DNA of 64,000 bases. It comes from Brasenia schreberi. Its lineage: Eukaryota; Streptophyta; Magnoliopsida; Nymphaeales; Cabombaceae. This document shows, piece by piece, positions 23,099 through 35,277 of the stretch. The notes beneath the pieces were generated by a model. The model was not told the origin of the DNA. It saw only the letters and a program-made list of their open reading frames with translations, and made no database searches. The stretch is from the NCBI GenBank assembly GCA_036023115.1, contig JAYKKT010000059.1, positions 5,379,501-5,443,500 on the forward strand. Reading direction: 5' to 3'. Both the position numbers and the translations under genes were made by a program. Each line of letters opens with the position of its first letter. The first letter of the stretch is position 1.

Positions 23099-23729
23099 CA
23101 CAGTCTGTTCATGTGTTTCGAATAAACAATTACAATTGACTTATTTGATCGATGGATGGCTTATCCTTAAGCACTTTCTTTACTTAACAGCTCTCTGAAG
23201 AACTCTATTGACTGCAGTGTGAAACCTTATTCAAAATTGTGGTTGTTTGCCATATTTAATTGTGCACTAAGGTGGCATTAGGGCTGATCAACGAACCGAA
23301 CGGACCAAGCTAGCTCTGCTCATTGCTCAGTTTGTTTTCTACGCGAACGAGCCGAGCAAACTGCTAGCTGAACATCCACTGTTCGAACATGTTCACCAAC
23401 GGTTCATTATCATTTTACGAGGCCAAACCTAACTGAGTTGAGAGAGATTTTCTTAAGTACCGTAATAGGCTGCCCTTCATTTACCTATAAAACTTTCAGG
23501 TAAGACAATGTTGAAACAAAAATGACGCTCTAGGTATCAAACTCATGACCTTTAACTTGTGAATCACCCCCCTAGCCAGGTGAGCTACGGCTCGTGTGCT
23601 AGGCTACATGATTTTTGGTCACCACTATTTCCTGTAAAAAATATATCTAGCACACTCACCATGCAATGTTAATGTCGTGAACTTGATGGAACACAGCAAT
23701 TGACCTTGACAAAAGCTTGTAGCTTGAAT

Positions 23730-23735
<6 letters not shown>
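23099..23735. other. Upstream region with MITE and SINE relics
   Basis: A hAT-MITE-like stretch lies at about 23277-23430 (tagggctgatcaacgaaccg and later gaacgagccgagc words). A SINE S2 copy lies at about 23525-23600, reading on minus with an A-box-like TAGCTCACCTGGCTA and a B-box-like AGTTTGATACC. No gene was recognised. Confidence 0.45.

Positions 23736-23797
<62 letters not shown>
23736..23797. repeat. (TA)n microsatellite
   Basis: About 31 uninterrupted AT/TA units. Confidence 0.97.
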
Positions 23798-23798
<1 letters not shown>

Positions 23799-24928
23799 CC
23801 TAAGGTCGGCTACACAAGACAGTCACTATTGTGCTCTATCATGTATCGTATAGCAGTTTACTCCGACCTCGGTGTGGGTTTGACCTTTCCATAGTGGGTC
23901 TCCAGTATGGATGAAGGAGAAGAACAGCCAGCTTAAAACTCGGTCGAATATGTTAATATGGACTCTAGAAATGAAATATAATCAATTCTCTTGATAAAAA
24001 TTTTCGAAAAGACATATATGTATGTATATTTATAAGTATATATATATATAATATTACATATATACATAAATATATTACAGATATATACATATATGTATAA
24101 ATATACATATATGTATATTATATGTATATAGAGAGAGAATCTGCATTTAAGGAACCAATATCTACGTCGTCTGATTGGTATGATCAACAGTGGAAATTTA
24201 AATAAAAATATTATTTTAACCAGTATAAAACTTATTTGAATCCATTAATATGATTTAGAAATCAAAATGAATCAATTCTCCTAATAAAAAAGTTATATAA
24301 AAGGACAAGAGAAACAACTCAAGTTTTTACACTATGAATCAAAAGACCATGTCAATTCCAGATTTACTCTGAACTTTGATAACAGAATTCACACTTAACA
24401 AATCGTATTTACACAACTTAAACTGGAGAAGATTTAATGAAGAAACTGCAGGAGGAGTGACAACACTCCTCGCTACGGGTCGACTCAAAAGAACCTTCAA
24501 GTTGAACCTCAGAGTTTGATAGCCGGGGCACACACATCTGCTAGAGTTCTGCCCTAATCCCAGCATGCCTTCAATAGCATTTATCAAAGAAATTGTGAAG
24601 AAAACAGGAATCAAATAGTGTTCCTATACTAGGCAAGTCCTCACTGAACAGTGGATGAGTCCCTGTCTCCAAAACCCAGAAGAAACCAAGGTTCAAGCAC
24701 TTTTAGTCGACATTTCGTTGCGGTTGGCTTATAATGTTTAAACATGATTTAAAAAATCTTAAAGTCAATTATTGGCTAATCCGTTACTTGTTTAGAGGAA
24801 AATTATAAGCTTTCTTGCAGATTTTGGCGTACGACCAACAGAAACCTTTCTTTCCCCTTATTATTTACTCAATTTAGCAACTGGGGCTTTCATGGGAGAT
24901 GCCCTTTTCTAGTATGATGTCATTGGGC
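23798..24928. other. No gene; AT-rich palindromic tract
   Basis: 24015-24140 is an irregular TATA/TATG/TACATA tract with many short palindromes, ending in a GA run. The rest has no recognised gene. The phrase aatcaattctc(t/c)t(a/g)ataaaaa occurs twice (near 23981 and 24270). Confidence 0.45.
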
Positions 24929-25247
24929 TAGACATGGCCAGTTCCAATCAAAACCTAACTGGGCCAAGAATTGGCTGAAAATGGAACTAGAATCGGAGAC
25001 CACCTGGTTTGGTACCAGTTCCATGAAAGAGTGGAACTGGAACTGGAACTGGCCCATAACCAAAACCGGTGGTTTCAAACCTCCAGTTTCAGTAATTTTT
25101 TAAATTTGTTCTTTAAATTTTAAATTTTTAATATTTTTACCAGTTTTGAATGGTGTAGGACTCAAACCAGTACCAGCCCCAAGCCAGTTCGTTACGGTTC
25201 CAAGTTATGGGATAACCAGAACTGACGGTTTGGAACCGCCGTGTCTA
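24929..25247. mobile_element. hAT-like MITE with 8-bp target duplication
   Basis: A 319-bp element with ends TAGACATGGCC and (reverse) TAGACACGGCGG, imperfect terminal inverted repeats of the hAT type. It is flanked by the 8-bp duplication cattgggc at 24921-24928 and 25248-25255. The interior consists of repeated ggttcc/ggaactgg words in both orientations around an AT-rich centre (25095-25140). There is no coding capacity, so it would need a hAT transposase in trans. Confidence 0.75.
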
Positions 25248-25255
25248 CATTGGGC

Positions 25256-26627
25256 TAATGTGAGTATGTTATGGTAAATGTCAACAGTTCAGACCTGTCA
25301 AGGTTCCAGGTAGGTTCAGGTTTGGGTCTAACTCTCTAATGGTAGTACCAAATCCAGATATGGGTCTATCATAAGAAGAATCGTACCCCATGTCCTGAAG
25401 GGACTTATAAACAAAATCTCGAAACATACTAATTTTTTTAATGTTCTTTTATTCAATTTTTTCGAATCTTGGTCACGATATCAGTAGGATATATGCTTGC
25501 ATTTTGATGCAAAAGCATCTATATATTCAACTCCATGCACATTTTTGAGGATCTTCTAACCAAGTGCATACACCGTTGCATTGGCAGACCTACTCATGGG
25601 TGAGGCATGTTCTTTTTTAACGTTTCGTTACATGCCTTACCCGGTTTTCGATCGGAAAACAGAAAAGCCAAAAATAATATTTGCAGTTGGATTTTCTCGG
25701 AAAATTGTCTGCACTTCTTTTCTCATGAATTTCACCAACCAGAAGTTTACCTTCACTTGGAAAAAGAATTCTAGGTCCACAACTGCACCCTTGTGTGTTA
25801 TCACCAACGACACCCATATCAGCCATACAACATATATAGGCCTCTAAAACCAGTATGCATGAAACGGAATTCAAGGGCTTGAATCAATTAAGTATGAACC
25901 TAGTAAAATGTAACCTCATTATTTAAACAGATCTTATTTGTATTTATACGCATCCATCTCAATATCTTCATTTCTATCACCAAAAAAGTGATATTGAACC
26001 ACATGTGTCAATACTCTTGAATCGAAGCACAATTTTATATCAGCAATATCATAAACTCCTGTCATCCATTTTAACCTGTTCTGCTTCCCAAAACCACTTT
26101 CTTGTTGATTTGACAATAATTTCTCAACTCATAACTCCATAATACCCATGGTAGTAGGCTACTACCAGCAATAAAAAAGTGACTCAAGCAAGATTTAATT
26201 GCCAAGATAACTCACCATCTTAGTTTAGGGATGCTACAAATGGAGTTCTGGAGTTGAATAGTGCAATAACTAAATGCTGAGATCCAAATCCTCAAAGCTA
26301 AGTGATATTGAACGTCATATCCCCATCAAATATCCCTATTAAGTCGTCAAATCGTCAATTTCAGAAGCTAAATGCTGGTATCCTACTGGTAATCTTATAC
26401 TTACACAGAACTGGCATTCGGTTTGTTTATCAACTGGAATACTGACATTAAACCTTGTAAAATTAATTAAAAGCCATGCCAGTGACACCAACTGATGAGA
26501 TTCAACAGTGTAAAATATTTGCACTGAGCAAATTGTCACATGCTGCTACATATAGTTTATTTAGGCAATTGAATGAGGTGCATATCAGATCAAACTTACA
26601 TCCGGGGATTGATATTAAGCAGCGGGC
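25256..26627. other. No gene recognised
   Basis: Open frames of 60-88 codons on both strands carry no recognised domain. Confidence 0.35.
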
Positions 26628-26654
26628 AGTTAGTTGGGGGCATCTTTTTTTTTG

Positions 26655-27560
26655 GCACAATGGGAAGTCCGAAGGCCTCCGACTTAGTTAGTTGGGGGCA
26701 TCTTTTTTTTTGACATTGTATTAGTGGAGGAGTCTAAGGAAAAAGTTAATAGAAAATTGGAACTATGGAGAGAAACATTAGAAAACAAAGGCCTCCGACT
26801 TAGTAGAACAAAGACAGAATATATGGAATGTAAGTTTGATCATTTGGCTACTTCAGAGGACATAGAAATTAAAATTGGCACACATTGCATTCCCCAAAAG
26901 GAAAGTTTTAAATACCTAGGGTCAATTTTTCAAAGTGATGGAAGAATTGATGGAGATGTTACACATAGAATTAATGCTGGTTGGTTAAAATGGAGAGGAG
27001 CATCAGGTATTCTTTGTGATAAGAAGATACCATTAAAATTAAAAGGTAAATATTATAGAGCAGCAGTTAGGCCTGCCATGTTTGTGACAGAAATGAAGAT
27101 GTTGAGATGGATGAGTGGTTATACAAGAAAAGACCTAATACATAATGAGGTTATTAGAAACAAATTAGGAGTGGCACTAATAGAGGATAAAATGAGAGAA
27201 CATCGTTTAAGATGGTTTGGACATATAGAAAGAAGATCAAAAGAAGAACCTGTAAGAAGGTTAGAAAACCTAAATTTGGAAAGTATTAAAAGAGGTAGAG
27301 GACGACCACAAAAGTGTTTGAAAGAAACAATAAAGAATGATCTAGCTTATTGGGAGTTAACTGCTAACATGGCACACGATAGAGATCTGTGGAAACAAAG
27401 AATCCATGTAGCCGACCCCGTCTAGTATGGGAAAAGGCTTAGTTGTTGTTGTTGTTGTTGTTGGGAAGTCCGAAGTCATGCACAACCTCGGCACTGAACT
27501 CATACCTTCAACTTATGAATCGACCCCTTAGCCAGGTGAGCTACTGCTCGTGCGAGACGT
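26655..27560 (-). mobile_element. SINE family S2, split by an RTE insertion
   Basis: The flanks of the RTE at 26675-27461 read together as one S2 SINE. On minus, the head near 27556 has an A-box-like TAGCTCACCTGGCTAAGG and a B-box-like segment near 27500 (gttcagtgccgagg region). Its distal end is the ggcacaatgggaagtcc at 26655-26671. Other S2 copies (14285, 23525, 43480) show the same order. Confidence 0.5.
26675..27461 (+). mobile_element. RTE LINE, 5'-truncated, with rearranged 5' junction
   Basis: Flanked by the 14-bp target duplication tgggaagtccgaag at 26661-26674 and 27462-27475. From 26713 it is RTE in one long open frame (233 codons from 26724) covering [12 protein letters not shown], the IGTHCIPQ region, the [20 protein letters not shown] region, LRWFGHIERR and RGRGRPQKC, and ending at VADPV and the (GTT)n tail. 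About 60 bp are missing after RPAMF, where other copies read YGSECW. The catalytic FADD is upstream of the truncation, so it cannot act alone. The first 38 bp are a patchwork: a scrap of the LINE itself, then a copy of flanking host DNA. Confidence 0.9.
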
Positions 27561-27989
27561 TTTAAAAGTTGACCTGCTATGTACACACATAGGGGCATAC
27601 TTGGAGATAATTTCAGAGTTTCCATAACATATACACGTCTTCAATTGGTGTACATCAATTAGATTGTATTTTTTTAACTCAAATAGGCAAGTTCATATTT
27701 TAGATAAAATGTATGAAATTTAGTCCACAATGCCACGATGTATGAAGATTAGCAATCGCACTACATTTAACAAACCTGAACTATGGAAAGAAATTCATAA
27801 ATACCATGGCTTCACTTACAGCAGAGGTACCCATCAAATCTTGTATATAAGCCAAGGCCATGCATCAATTTCCAAAATAAATGGATATATCCGAGAATAC
27901 AGTAGTATGAATCAGATTTGGAAACATTTCATTGGGGCATGGCACCATATAAGCGGCTGTACTTTCCAGTGCGACAAAGAACTAATCTC
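27561..27989. other. 3' flank of the ARGLU1-like gene
   Basis: No separate gene was recognised; a 108-codon frame at 27730-28056 (+) overlaps the antisense of the ARGLU1 last exon and is a shadow. The transcript end of ARGLU1 should fall here. Confidence 0.4.
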
Positions 27990-30900
27990 TCACTTCAAGC
28001 CGATGGCGAATGATAGCTTCGGACGAGATTTATTTTTACCCAACACCTTCATCTGATTTGCACGCTGTTCTTCTTCTTCCAGTTTCTTCCTCCTCATAGC
28101 TTCATCCCTTTCTCGTTGAAGCCTCTCCAATTCTCTGAATCGCTCCTCTTTCTGCTGTCGTTCCATAGCTTCTCTTATCTGTGCCTCTTCTACTTTTCTC
28201 TGATTCTCTTCCAACATCTTACCAAGCACCTCTTTCTCCTTTCTTTCTTTTTCCTGTCACTGAAACATCAATTACACTGGAAACTTATACGCAGCTCCCA
28301 TTATCATAGGGAGAACGGTTGTACTCACAATAGATGTGATATAGATATAGCAGGCATGAATTAAAGCATGTGCGTGCATCCACATGCATGCAGGTATTAA
28401 TATTTCTGCTAATCACGGAAAATAGATTGTCTAGTAGAGTGCCATATGTATTGGACTGGATACAAATCAATGAAGACAAAGGCCCAGCACAATATGGCCT
28501 GTTGAATTCAAAGTCCTGAGAAACAATTTCAATATGGAGATTACCTGATAGAATGATGCTAAAACTGGTTATTTTTTATCTTTATTGTTTAGACATGTTA
28601 ATAAAAGATACAAATTGGAAGCAGTCTCTCTTACACATATGAATGTTTGTATTCGTGTAGCATTATCTAACTTGCAGGTTTTCTGCATGAATTTTCACTG
28701 TTCAGGTGCATAAAGCACCAATCTACTCCTATAGTGTTTAAAATTCCCAACATGGTGATCAGAAAGTGTAGAGTATGACATGATTCAAGAGGTCCAGAGG
28801 CAAAAAATCCAGAGTGTACCACCACTTATGCCTCAAAGGTGGAGATGATACGGAAAACAGAAAGGTACTCATCACAAGAAACAAATTATCTACTCAACCG
28901 ATTACGAAGATCTATGCCTTGTAGCACCCATACTGCCTGTGTGTGCAGCACAGAGACAGACTTGAATCTTGTGAACATCTCTAAATAGATGACAAAAAAA
29001 GCAATTCAGCCAGTAAGAGGAAACCAATCTAGAGCTGGTGCACAATTTATCAACTCTCTTGTGATTCTATGAAGAAGAAAACATTTCAAAGATATAAAAA
29101 CAAAAACAAGATGCACATATATCAAAATACTCTACCCCCTTTTCTTTGGTTTCAATTAAAGCAACTGCCTTTTCCATCTTAAGCTGAATAGCAACATCTT
29201 CAATCATTTTCTTTCGGCCTTCTTCTATTCTCTTCTGAATTTCTAGCTTGATCTTTTCAGAGTTCAAGACCTCCTCAACTCTTTTCTGAATAGCCTCTTC
29301 CACCCTTCGAGTGGTTTCCTCCTCTAATAGCTTTAACTCTGCTTCTTGTTGACGCCTGGGAGTACAAAAGAAAACTTAAACAGAAGCATGGCATCACTTC
29401 AGAAACTATTGCATGCCCCGATTCTTCCTTGAAGTGTCACAACCGAAAATTAATCAAGAACTTCCAATCTGGCCATCATGAAACTAACTAACCTCGCAGC
29501 ATCATTCCTCTAAGTACAAGCTAATGCTTTCAAGGCATACCTCTAACAGACTCCTCATCCAAACATAATGAATTTTCAAATTGGTGAACAGTAGATAAAC
29601 GAGGCACCAATTGGATCATCAAATATAACAAGTTGAATAATAGCAGTAGCTTCCTTCAGAAAAGACTGCACAGAAGAATGTCAAGCAACTACTTGCATGT
29701 ATGTAAAACCGATCATGGAAAAACTGAAGTCCTCATAAAAAAGAGTGGTGACATAAACGCCATTTTAGATAAATTTGTGAAAAAAGGTGAACTGCTAGTT
29801 GCACCATGATACACTAGCAAAACCCCTTCTGTATAGGGGCACTCAAATATCCTAAGGTAATATTATCAGAGTGAAAACACCCAACCAACTTTACAAAACT
29901 CCCAAATCTTCATTGACCCCAATATCTACCAAGCTCCACCCAAAAAGACCAAAACCTGTCCACTATCTGACTTGTACCCCACCCAATAGAGCTAACCTTT
30001 TGCCAAAAGTTTATCTACACCAGGAAGTATAAGAGTATAACTGAACATGTTCTCCAAATGCACATGAGGAACCATTAAAGACATAATAGGAAATTCTAAA
30101 AAAAAGCTTGGCTGCAATACAAGATGCCTTGTTGGAGCTGGCATAACATCACAGTAACTTCATAGATTTCCAGCAACCAAATACAAAACATGTCCCATCA
30201 CATGAACCATATCTTTGTCCATGTCCTCCTCGTATCAAACAATAGCAAGTGGGACGAGCACATTCCCGAAGCAATTAACTCCCAAATTTTCAGAGACAGG
30301 ATGTTGTCAGAAACATTTATTGTGAAAACAATAATGAAGACCTGCCAATGTGAATCTAGGCATCCATTTCATTCAATTTCATTCATAACAAAGAACAGAC
30401 TCCTTGGGAAAGGTTTCTTACACAAGGGCAATAGGAAGCTACTCCAGAAAATGAAGAAAGTGACAATAGATTGTTATTGTAGACACTAAACGTGCAAGGA
30501 TATAAATAATGAGCTAAACTGTTTTGAAGACTTTCCTACAAGCAGATAACATCTGTCCACAAAATTAAAGATTTAGTTTGTGAGCCAAGTACAGAAAATT
30601 GCAGAAGTCAGTCAAGACAAATGAATGAAATGTTGAGCTTAATACATGAAAAATAAAACTGCATCATAAAGGAACTATTAAAAATTCATTTGAGATAAAA
30701 GCATGAACAAATACTTTGAGTATAAGACCTATGTCATAGCCCCAAGCTAACCAAAATCATTTACAGAAGATGAAAGAAGTATACCTATCAAAACATAAAC
30801 CGCAATTAGCACCAACAGGCCTGACAGATCAAATTCCATGGAATCCGAAAAAGCATTTGTCAGCACAAGTATTTCTACGTGATAGAAGTCTACCTTTTCT

Positions 30901-32863
30901 TTTCTTCTTCTTCCTTCCACAGTTTCTCATTTGTGTTCCTCCGCTCTACTGACCCAAGGCTCGGGCTTCGAGAGTATGGAACAGGAGACCTTGTGGAACT
31001 CCTACTTCTGTATCTCTTGTGCCGCCTTGGAGTCGGTGAACGACTTTTACGTCGCCTGATAGAGGGCGATCGACTTATGTGCCGCCTCGGAGAAAGAGAG
31101 CGGCTTTTATGCCTGTTTACAAGAAAAAATGGTTTAGCTAGTAGCTGTTATGTCATAAAAAATGATAAAAGAAATATATAGCCAAATCCAACATGGCATT
31201 AACTTATGCTATTACAGGTCCAACCCCAATCATTTTGAGTTACCTCTATATCACGTTAGGATAACCCACAGTGTAGATCAACTTTTATAACATTAGGTTG
31301 CACAGTCCAGACCAAGTATGAAGCAGAATCTGTAAAATTCATCTAAAAGCAATTATATTCTTATTTCCAACAAAAATAGGAAGCACTTCCCTTGTCAGTC
31401 GCAGTAATCATCATCTGTTGTATTTTATTATAATTCCTGCCGGCGCATGCAGCTGCTTCACTCTGTTGTCTTCTTTTTGGTCACATTCCCATTCTTGTTA
31501 TAATCAAACAAACATATTATAGTTCTCTATTATCCTACAATAATTCCGTGTCACACCTTGTAACCATTGTCACCTCACACAGAGAAGTGACTATCATGGA
31601 GCATGAAGATTCAAATGATAATACAAAGGCATAAAACTTGCAAGTAGAAAAAGATATTTGAAGTGAACCTACTAAAAGCAGCTCCTTAGGAATAGAATAA
31701 CGAACTTGGCTGAGATAAGACAGATAAACCTATTTGATGATACTTGCCAGCATCCCAGATCTAACTCACACTGTCCTCTCCTTCATAATAGTATCCTGCT
31801 AGTGATACTGCGCTAATACTTGGATGTAATTTTGCTGGGGGTGACTACACAGAAGTTAACCATTAGAATGTAGCAACAAATGAATCATGAAATCAGGCAT
31901 GCCCAATTGCCCATGCATAGAGAGAAAAACATTAAATTATCTTATCCTCCCGATACACGCATTGTCATAGGAAAGACCACTTCCCACTAAAACCCTTGAT
32001 TTACATATTTTAGTTTCCATCTTCTTTTACAAGAACTACACAAAGAAAGAGAGACAAGATCGACAGAAAGAAGACTAAGTTGCAAATTCATCTATATTCT
32101 CCAAAACTAGTATTCAAGTGGCTCTAAATTCAGAAATTGCAAATAACTATGCAAGTCCTATTCACCAGAGAACCAGCAGCAAATCCCCTTAATGCAGACA
32201 AAACTTTTTGGTGATCACACTCAAGTAGATGACGAAACATATTGATTTCTGTCTCATCTCATACAATCTTATACCCATTTAAATTCCATGCATTCAAACG
32301 CTTCCTAAGATGACATAATTTCGAAACAGGGAAGAGTATATTGACAGATACGTGGTTGATTCACACACCAACCGCACTAGCATTGCTCGAATTCTATGTT
32401 GATTAATACAAAAACCCATCAAAATTCATTGGAAATATGCCAAAATATCAAAACTAGAAAGAGTAGAGAAACTGAAAAATAGTTTATTCATGCACCAAAC
32501 ACATTCTCGTTACCCGAATTCCGCATGATCCCTTCGAACATCTTCCCCAATGAAAAAAACTGATCCGGAGGCAGATCAAAACAAGTTCCAACTCATCATA
32601 ATCGATTATCATCACCAAAAACATGAAAATACATTTGCAGACAACACTCACAATAAAGAAAAAGGACGTGCCTGAAGAAAAAGTCTAAAACTGAGCGATG
32701 AGTAAAAGAAAACTAATCATTGGATTAAGATTTACCACCAGCTGTGAGAATAAGAATACGGGGAACGGCTCCGATCTCTCCGGCTTCTCCGGCTACCATG
32801 CCTCACAGGAGACGGTGAGCGCCTCCTCCTATAAGAAGGCGATCGGGAGAGAGTCCTTGGCAT
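27990..32863 (-). CDS. ARGLU1: ARGLU1-like arginine/glutamate-rich splicing co-factor
   Basis: Four coding exons join in frame with GT-AG introns: 32863-32736, 31112-30894, 29355-29136 and 28253-27990 (TGA), giving 276 residues. Residues 1-115 form an RS-type region (MPRTLSRSPSYRRRRSPSP, later RSLSPRRH, RSPTPRRHK, SRSPSLGSVERR). Residues 116-276 are a charged, predicted coiled-coil ARGLU domain (ELKLLEEETTRRVEEAI, LNSEKIKLEIQKRIEEGRKK, MLEENQRKVEEAQ) ending in the signature KNKSRPKLSF. ARGLU1 proteins are nuclear; in animals they act in alternative splicing and as Mediator-linked co-activators, and the plant role is inferred from the family. The start is the only ATG before the RS region. An acceptor-like ttgcag at 32943-32948 suggests a 5' leader intron. 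The lineage-typical length and intact frame argue for a functional gene. Confidence 0.92.
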
Positions 32864-33300
32864 CTTGTCCTCGCAAAGAAACAGTCAATAACAACTCTTC
32901 CGATTGCCGATGCCGCATGAAACGAAAACGTTCAAATGTCCCCTGCAATTGCACCAACAATAAGTCGCTCCGGCAATCAAAACGCGGAAATCAGAAATTG
33001 CCTAATCTGCTTGAGAGAGAAAAGGGGAGGTGCCTGTGAAACAGACGACTAAGACAGACAGGGAGGAAATCCAAGAAGAGACGCGTTGTTGATGATTTTG
33101 CAGTAATCCTGTTCGAATCAGAAACATTAGCGAGGGAAGGAGAGACTGACAGACGACACAGACGAGAAGACAAGAAAAAGAAGCAAAATTCCAAAAGGGA
33201 CCTCAGACGCCGCGGATTTGCAAATACGGAACTAAAGTAAGGAAAAATTAGAATTAGCTCCTCCCCTTCATGAGATAAAGAAAACACTTTCCACAAAATT
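32864..33300 (-). promoter_or_regulatory. Probable 5' leader and promoter of ARGLU1-like gene
   Basis: Upstream of the ARGLU1 ATG the sequence is pyrimidine-rich on the sense (minus) strand, with repeated cttctc/tctctc words as in plant leaders. An acceptor-like tgcaattgcag just above 32942 may end a leader intron. No TATA box was identified. Confidence 0.4.
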
Positions 33301-33962
33301 GATCGAGTTATACTCTTAACAACATGATAGCATCACGAGCATCTCCCTGATTTCCAAGGAAGAAATCGACCTTCTCGATCGTCACAAGAAGAAAAAGAAG
33401 ACAAAGATGGGATTCCGGAGGGTGACCCCTTCTCTATCTTATACTGAACTTCTAAAGATGACTGCAGAGACTGATCAAGAGGAAACCTCTTCAAGAAAGA
33501 TCATGTCTTCTGAAGAGGCTACGGAGTCTGTCACAGAATCCGCAAAAGGAAGCGAGATTCGTTTCGATTGTCTTTCAAACCTGTATCCCAACTTGTTACT
33601 ATGGAAACTTGAAGAGTTTTTCTCTCTTACTGGTTGAAAGTTGAATATAGGGAAATCTTCAATTTTTTTTCTAAATATTAACCTCTAACGTTATTGCGGT
33701 TGGTGGGGAGTTCGACTCCAACAGGGTGCTTGTAAAAAAAGAAAAAGTGACAGAGGCTGACGACCCTAGGCATTATCTAGGATTTTCCATCTTATTTTTA
33801 GCTTCAAGAAAACAAAAATATGAACATATTTTGGAGAAGGCTCCAAAGCCAATGAAAGATATCTCTAAGGATGGCAATAGTGACCCGACCCCCTGCAGAG
33901 TCGGACCAATCAGGTTCACATTCAGGTAAACACACATATATAACACATACATACACACGCTT

Positions 33963-33993
<31 letters not shown>

Positions 33994-34010
33994 GTGTGTG
34001 TGTGTGTGTG
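33963..34010. repeat. (TA)n(TG)n compound microsatellite
   Basis: TA units to about 33987, a short transition, then TG units to 34010. Confidence 0.95.
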
Positions 34011-34439
34011 TATGCATGACCTGTTTTTGCCATTTACCACCTGGTACCGGTTAGGTTACAGGAGAGAAAACCGGAAACCGCAAGGTTTCATGAGCTGGTA
34101 CGTGAGGTGTCATGTACCACCTCATATAGTTGTATACCTGCCTTCATCCCGCGCTGTTGATTGCCGAACCACACTAGTTGTGAAGTTGGATTAGCCTTTT
34201 AAAACCCAATTTCCTTTTGCGGACATGGAGAACATACTAGGAAGCCTAATACACGCATATGCATACATCATTGCAAGGCAATGGGTGGTTTTATTCTGCA
34301 TAATGCAAAAATAACCCAGAATAAATTTATCATTGTCTTGCTATTTTGGGTGGACACGGGACATTTGGTCCTCTTCGTGTCTGCTTTTCATGTGTAGTGT
34401 TGCTAATTTTTTCCCGTTTGGTACATCAGAAGGATGAAG

Positions 34440-34500
34440 CCTAATACACGCATACATCTTGCGGGAGTTGAACTCCCCGTCAGCAGTAACAACATTACAG
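34440..34500 (-). mobile_element. SINE fragment, family S1
   Basis: Contains gaagcctaatacacgcat and the B-box region (gggagttgaactcccc on +) of family S1; the A-box half is degraded. Confidence 0.5.
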
Positions 34501-34602
34501 TAAGTGACAGACTGATTTTAGGAGGAGGTGAGGCTTGAAATCTTAAAATGTCTTTTGATGTATATAAGAAAATGTAAGTGCTTTGTGGACATGAAATATT
34601 AT

Positions 34603-34855
34603 ACGTCTGCAACTGGAGAGATGAGAGCATTCTAAAATAGAGCTATCAAAAACAGGTAAAACTCAACGAACCCATTTTTTCCTCGTGTTACTTTGTGTCA
34701 TCATGAATGAAGACTTTTTGTCCAATTTACGTCTGCAACTCCAGAGATGAGAGCATTCTAAAGTAGAGCTATCAAAAACAGGTAAAACTCAACAAACCCA
34801 TTTTTTTTCCTCGTGTTACTTTGTGTCATGATGATGAAGACTTTTTGTCCAATTT
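34603..34855. repeat. 126-bp tandem duplication
   Basis: 34603-34728 and 34729-34855 are near-identical: acgtctgcaact, gagatgagagcattctaaa, cctcgtgttactttgtgtca and gaagactttttgtccaattt occur in the same order. Differences are a few substitutions and 1-3 base indels. Confidence 0.93.
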
Positions 34856-35227
34856 CGTGCTGGCCGTTTTGGTATCAAGCACAGTAACTTATGCTGACGT
34901 CGGGAAACTTTCCTGACATTTTGTTATGATGTCCTTGGGCACGGGGGCGTTTCAAACGCATAAAATGTGAATCGGGTCACAGTGCATTGGGTCTGGTGAT
35001 CCAAACTCATTAATGGCGCCATTGGTTCTCCTGGGTAGTTGGCCGCTCAGCGTCCAGAAAGTTTGTTTGAGAGCATGCGTTTGTGCTTCAACTGTTCCGA
35101 CCTTTCAGAGGTGTACGGCTTCCATCTTCTCCGTCCACCCTCATATTCCAGTCTCCGGTATCTGTGGTCTCCTCCTTCCCGCCGCAGGATTCTCTGCGCC
35201 GGTTCCTCGTTTCGTCTTCCGCGAGTG

Positions 35228-35277
35228 ATGGCTCTCCAGGAGCCCGCGGAACGCCGTCCCGACGACGCTCTTACAGG
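35228..35277 (+). CDS. Possible first coding exon of the biotin-ligase-like gene
   Basis: In a GC-richer stretch (35010-35280), ATGGCTCTCCAGG opens a frame of 16 codons up to a donor-like ACAG/gtctat. Its position about 1 kb upstream of the first recognised HCS1-like exon, and the upstream Ser/Arg/Pro-rich frames resembling an organelle transit peptide, make a first exon plausible. The peptide itself is not recognisably biotin ligase. It could equally be the start of another gene. Confidence 0.25.

Larger units (their letters stand above)
33301..34602. other. No gene; microsatellite and SINE relics
   Basis: A compound (TA)n-TG repeat lies at 33963-34010. A 76-codon frame at 33407-33637 (Glu/Ser-rich, + strand) has no recognised domain. 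A degraded SINE S1 head lies at 34440-34500, and gaagcctaatacacgcat occurs both there and near 34238. Confidence 0.4.

Noticed and set aside
24015..24140. Replication origin or scaffold-attachment region
   Set aside because: AT-rich palindromic sequence alone is not evidence; it is probably a degenerate TA microsatellite.
26724..27425. 233-codon frame as a host gene
   Set aside because: It is the C-terminal part of an RTE LINE, with target duplications and a GTT tail.
33407..33637. 76-codon Glu/Ser-rich frame
   Set aside because: No recognisable domain, promoter or splice partner; could be chance.
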